From assembly GCA_963668245.2 (NCBI GenBank), contig OY764195.2:2666001-2730000 (forward strand): a DNA stretch of 64,000 nt. The letters are read 5' to 3'. Made by a program: the position numbers and the translations under genes. Shown in pieces: positions 63,861 to 64,000 of this stretch. The DNA is from Anoxybacterium sp963668245. Its GTDB lineage: Bacteria > Bacillota > Clostridia > Peptostreptococcales > Anaerovoracaceae. The notes under the pieces are model-generated. The model saw only the letters and a list, made by a program, of their open reading frames with translations, made no database searches and was not told the origin of the DNA. Position 1 is the first letter of the stretch. Each line of letters begins with the position of its first letter.

Positions 63861-64000
63861 TCCTTGTCTCCCTTCATTCAGCGTTATACGCCTCAGAAAC
63901 TTCAGCTCATAGTTAAGACGTTCTGTCTTTTCAAGAGATCACTTTTATATCAGCTACTTATTATCCATTTTAATACGATTTCAAGCTTTGTCAATAAACA

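Noticed and set aside
1..64000. CRISPR arrays, insertion sequences, prophage or rRNA operons
   Set aside because: No regularly spaced direct repeats, transposase motifs, phage structural genes or rRNA sequence were noticed by eye; a computed repeat search would be more sensitive.

Overview
The window (about 64 kb, AT-rich) looks like the chromosome of a motile, strictly anaerobic, amino-acid- or betaine-fermenting member of the Clostridia. The evidence is a selenoprotein (Grd-type) reductase operon with UGA-encoded selenocysteine, a full selenocysteine toolkit (selA, selB, tRNA-Sec, selD), Shine-Dalgarno sites close to AGGAGG throughout, Firmicutes-type motAB and potABCD, and many c-di-GMP or cyclase signalling genes. 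I cannot name the species. I see no prophage, insertion sequence, CRISPR array or rRNA.

Layout. (1) 1-5.5 kb, minus strand: an oxygen-handling module: ahbC-ahbD-ahbA-ahbB (heme from siroheme), a trans-polyprenyl synthase, then cydA-cydB (cytochrome bd; cydB runs off the left edge). (2) 5.7-10 kb: a ribosomal-protection-type GTPase fused to a YacP/Rae1-like NYN nuclease domain, and on the plus strand a double-domain polyphosphate kinase 2 (PAP). (3) 10-19.2 kb, minus: a surface/signalling block: GAF-HD-GYP-like protein, CHASE2-class III cyclase, FecR/Big_2 secreted protein, NHL/stalk secreted protein, DUF3307 membrane protein; an ATP-grasp gene lies just upstream. (4) 19.3-38.8 kb, minus: a SIMPL protein, then the selenium and reductase block. 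In transcription order this block is a TetR regulator, grdI-like and grdH-like genes, a BCCT transporter, trxB, trxA, grdA, grdC, grdD, selA, selB, tRNA-Sec, selD, an activase plus double-cubane reductase pair, yedF, DUF3343 and a cysteine desulfurase. (5) 38.9-41 kb: a diguanylate cyclase and a potassium-channel-like protein. (6) 41.3-46.5 kb, plus: otsAB, a GH65 phosphorylase and pgmB. (7) 46.6-51.3 kb, minus: potABCD. (8) 51.4-56.2 kb, minus: motAB, a TerC protein, a beta-helix lipoprotein, two gene remnants and a mini ferritin-like protein. (9) 56.2-64 kb: a PAS-SpoIIE phosphatase, a PDO/thioredoxin-reductase pair, an HD-GYP protein, DUF6544, ARMT1-like and an unusual chemoreceptor-like protein.

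How the parts fit. Betaine entering by the BCCT carrier would be reduced by GrdHI/GrdA to an acetyl intermediate and trimethylamine, converted by GrdCD to acetyl phosphate, with electrons from TrxB/TrxA. GrdA and GrdH need Sec, which explains the sel genes directly downstream. The AHB pathway would supply heme to the bd oxidase, which with the PDO/TrxR pair and the mini ferritin-like protein suggests tolerance of transient oxygen. Betaine uptake, trehalose turnover and polyamine transport are all consistent with osmotic stress.

The strongest leads for new biology are: the GTPase-NYN nuclease fusion; the double-cubane reductase/activase pair inside the selenium cluster; a palindrome shared by the promoters of the TetR gene and the reductase operon; three intercistronic hairpins without U-tracts in the reductase operon; and the soluble chemoreceptor-like protein with its sensor-like domain at the C terminus. 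Start sites were chosen from ribosome-binding sites and family N-termini. Function calls rest on motif recognition by eye, not on database searches.
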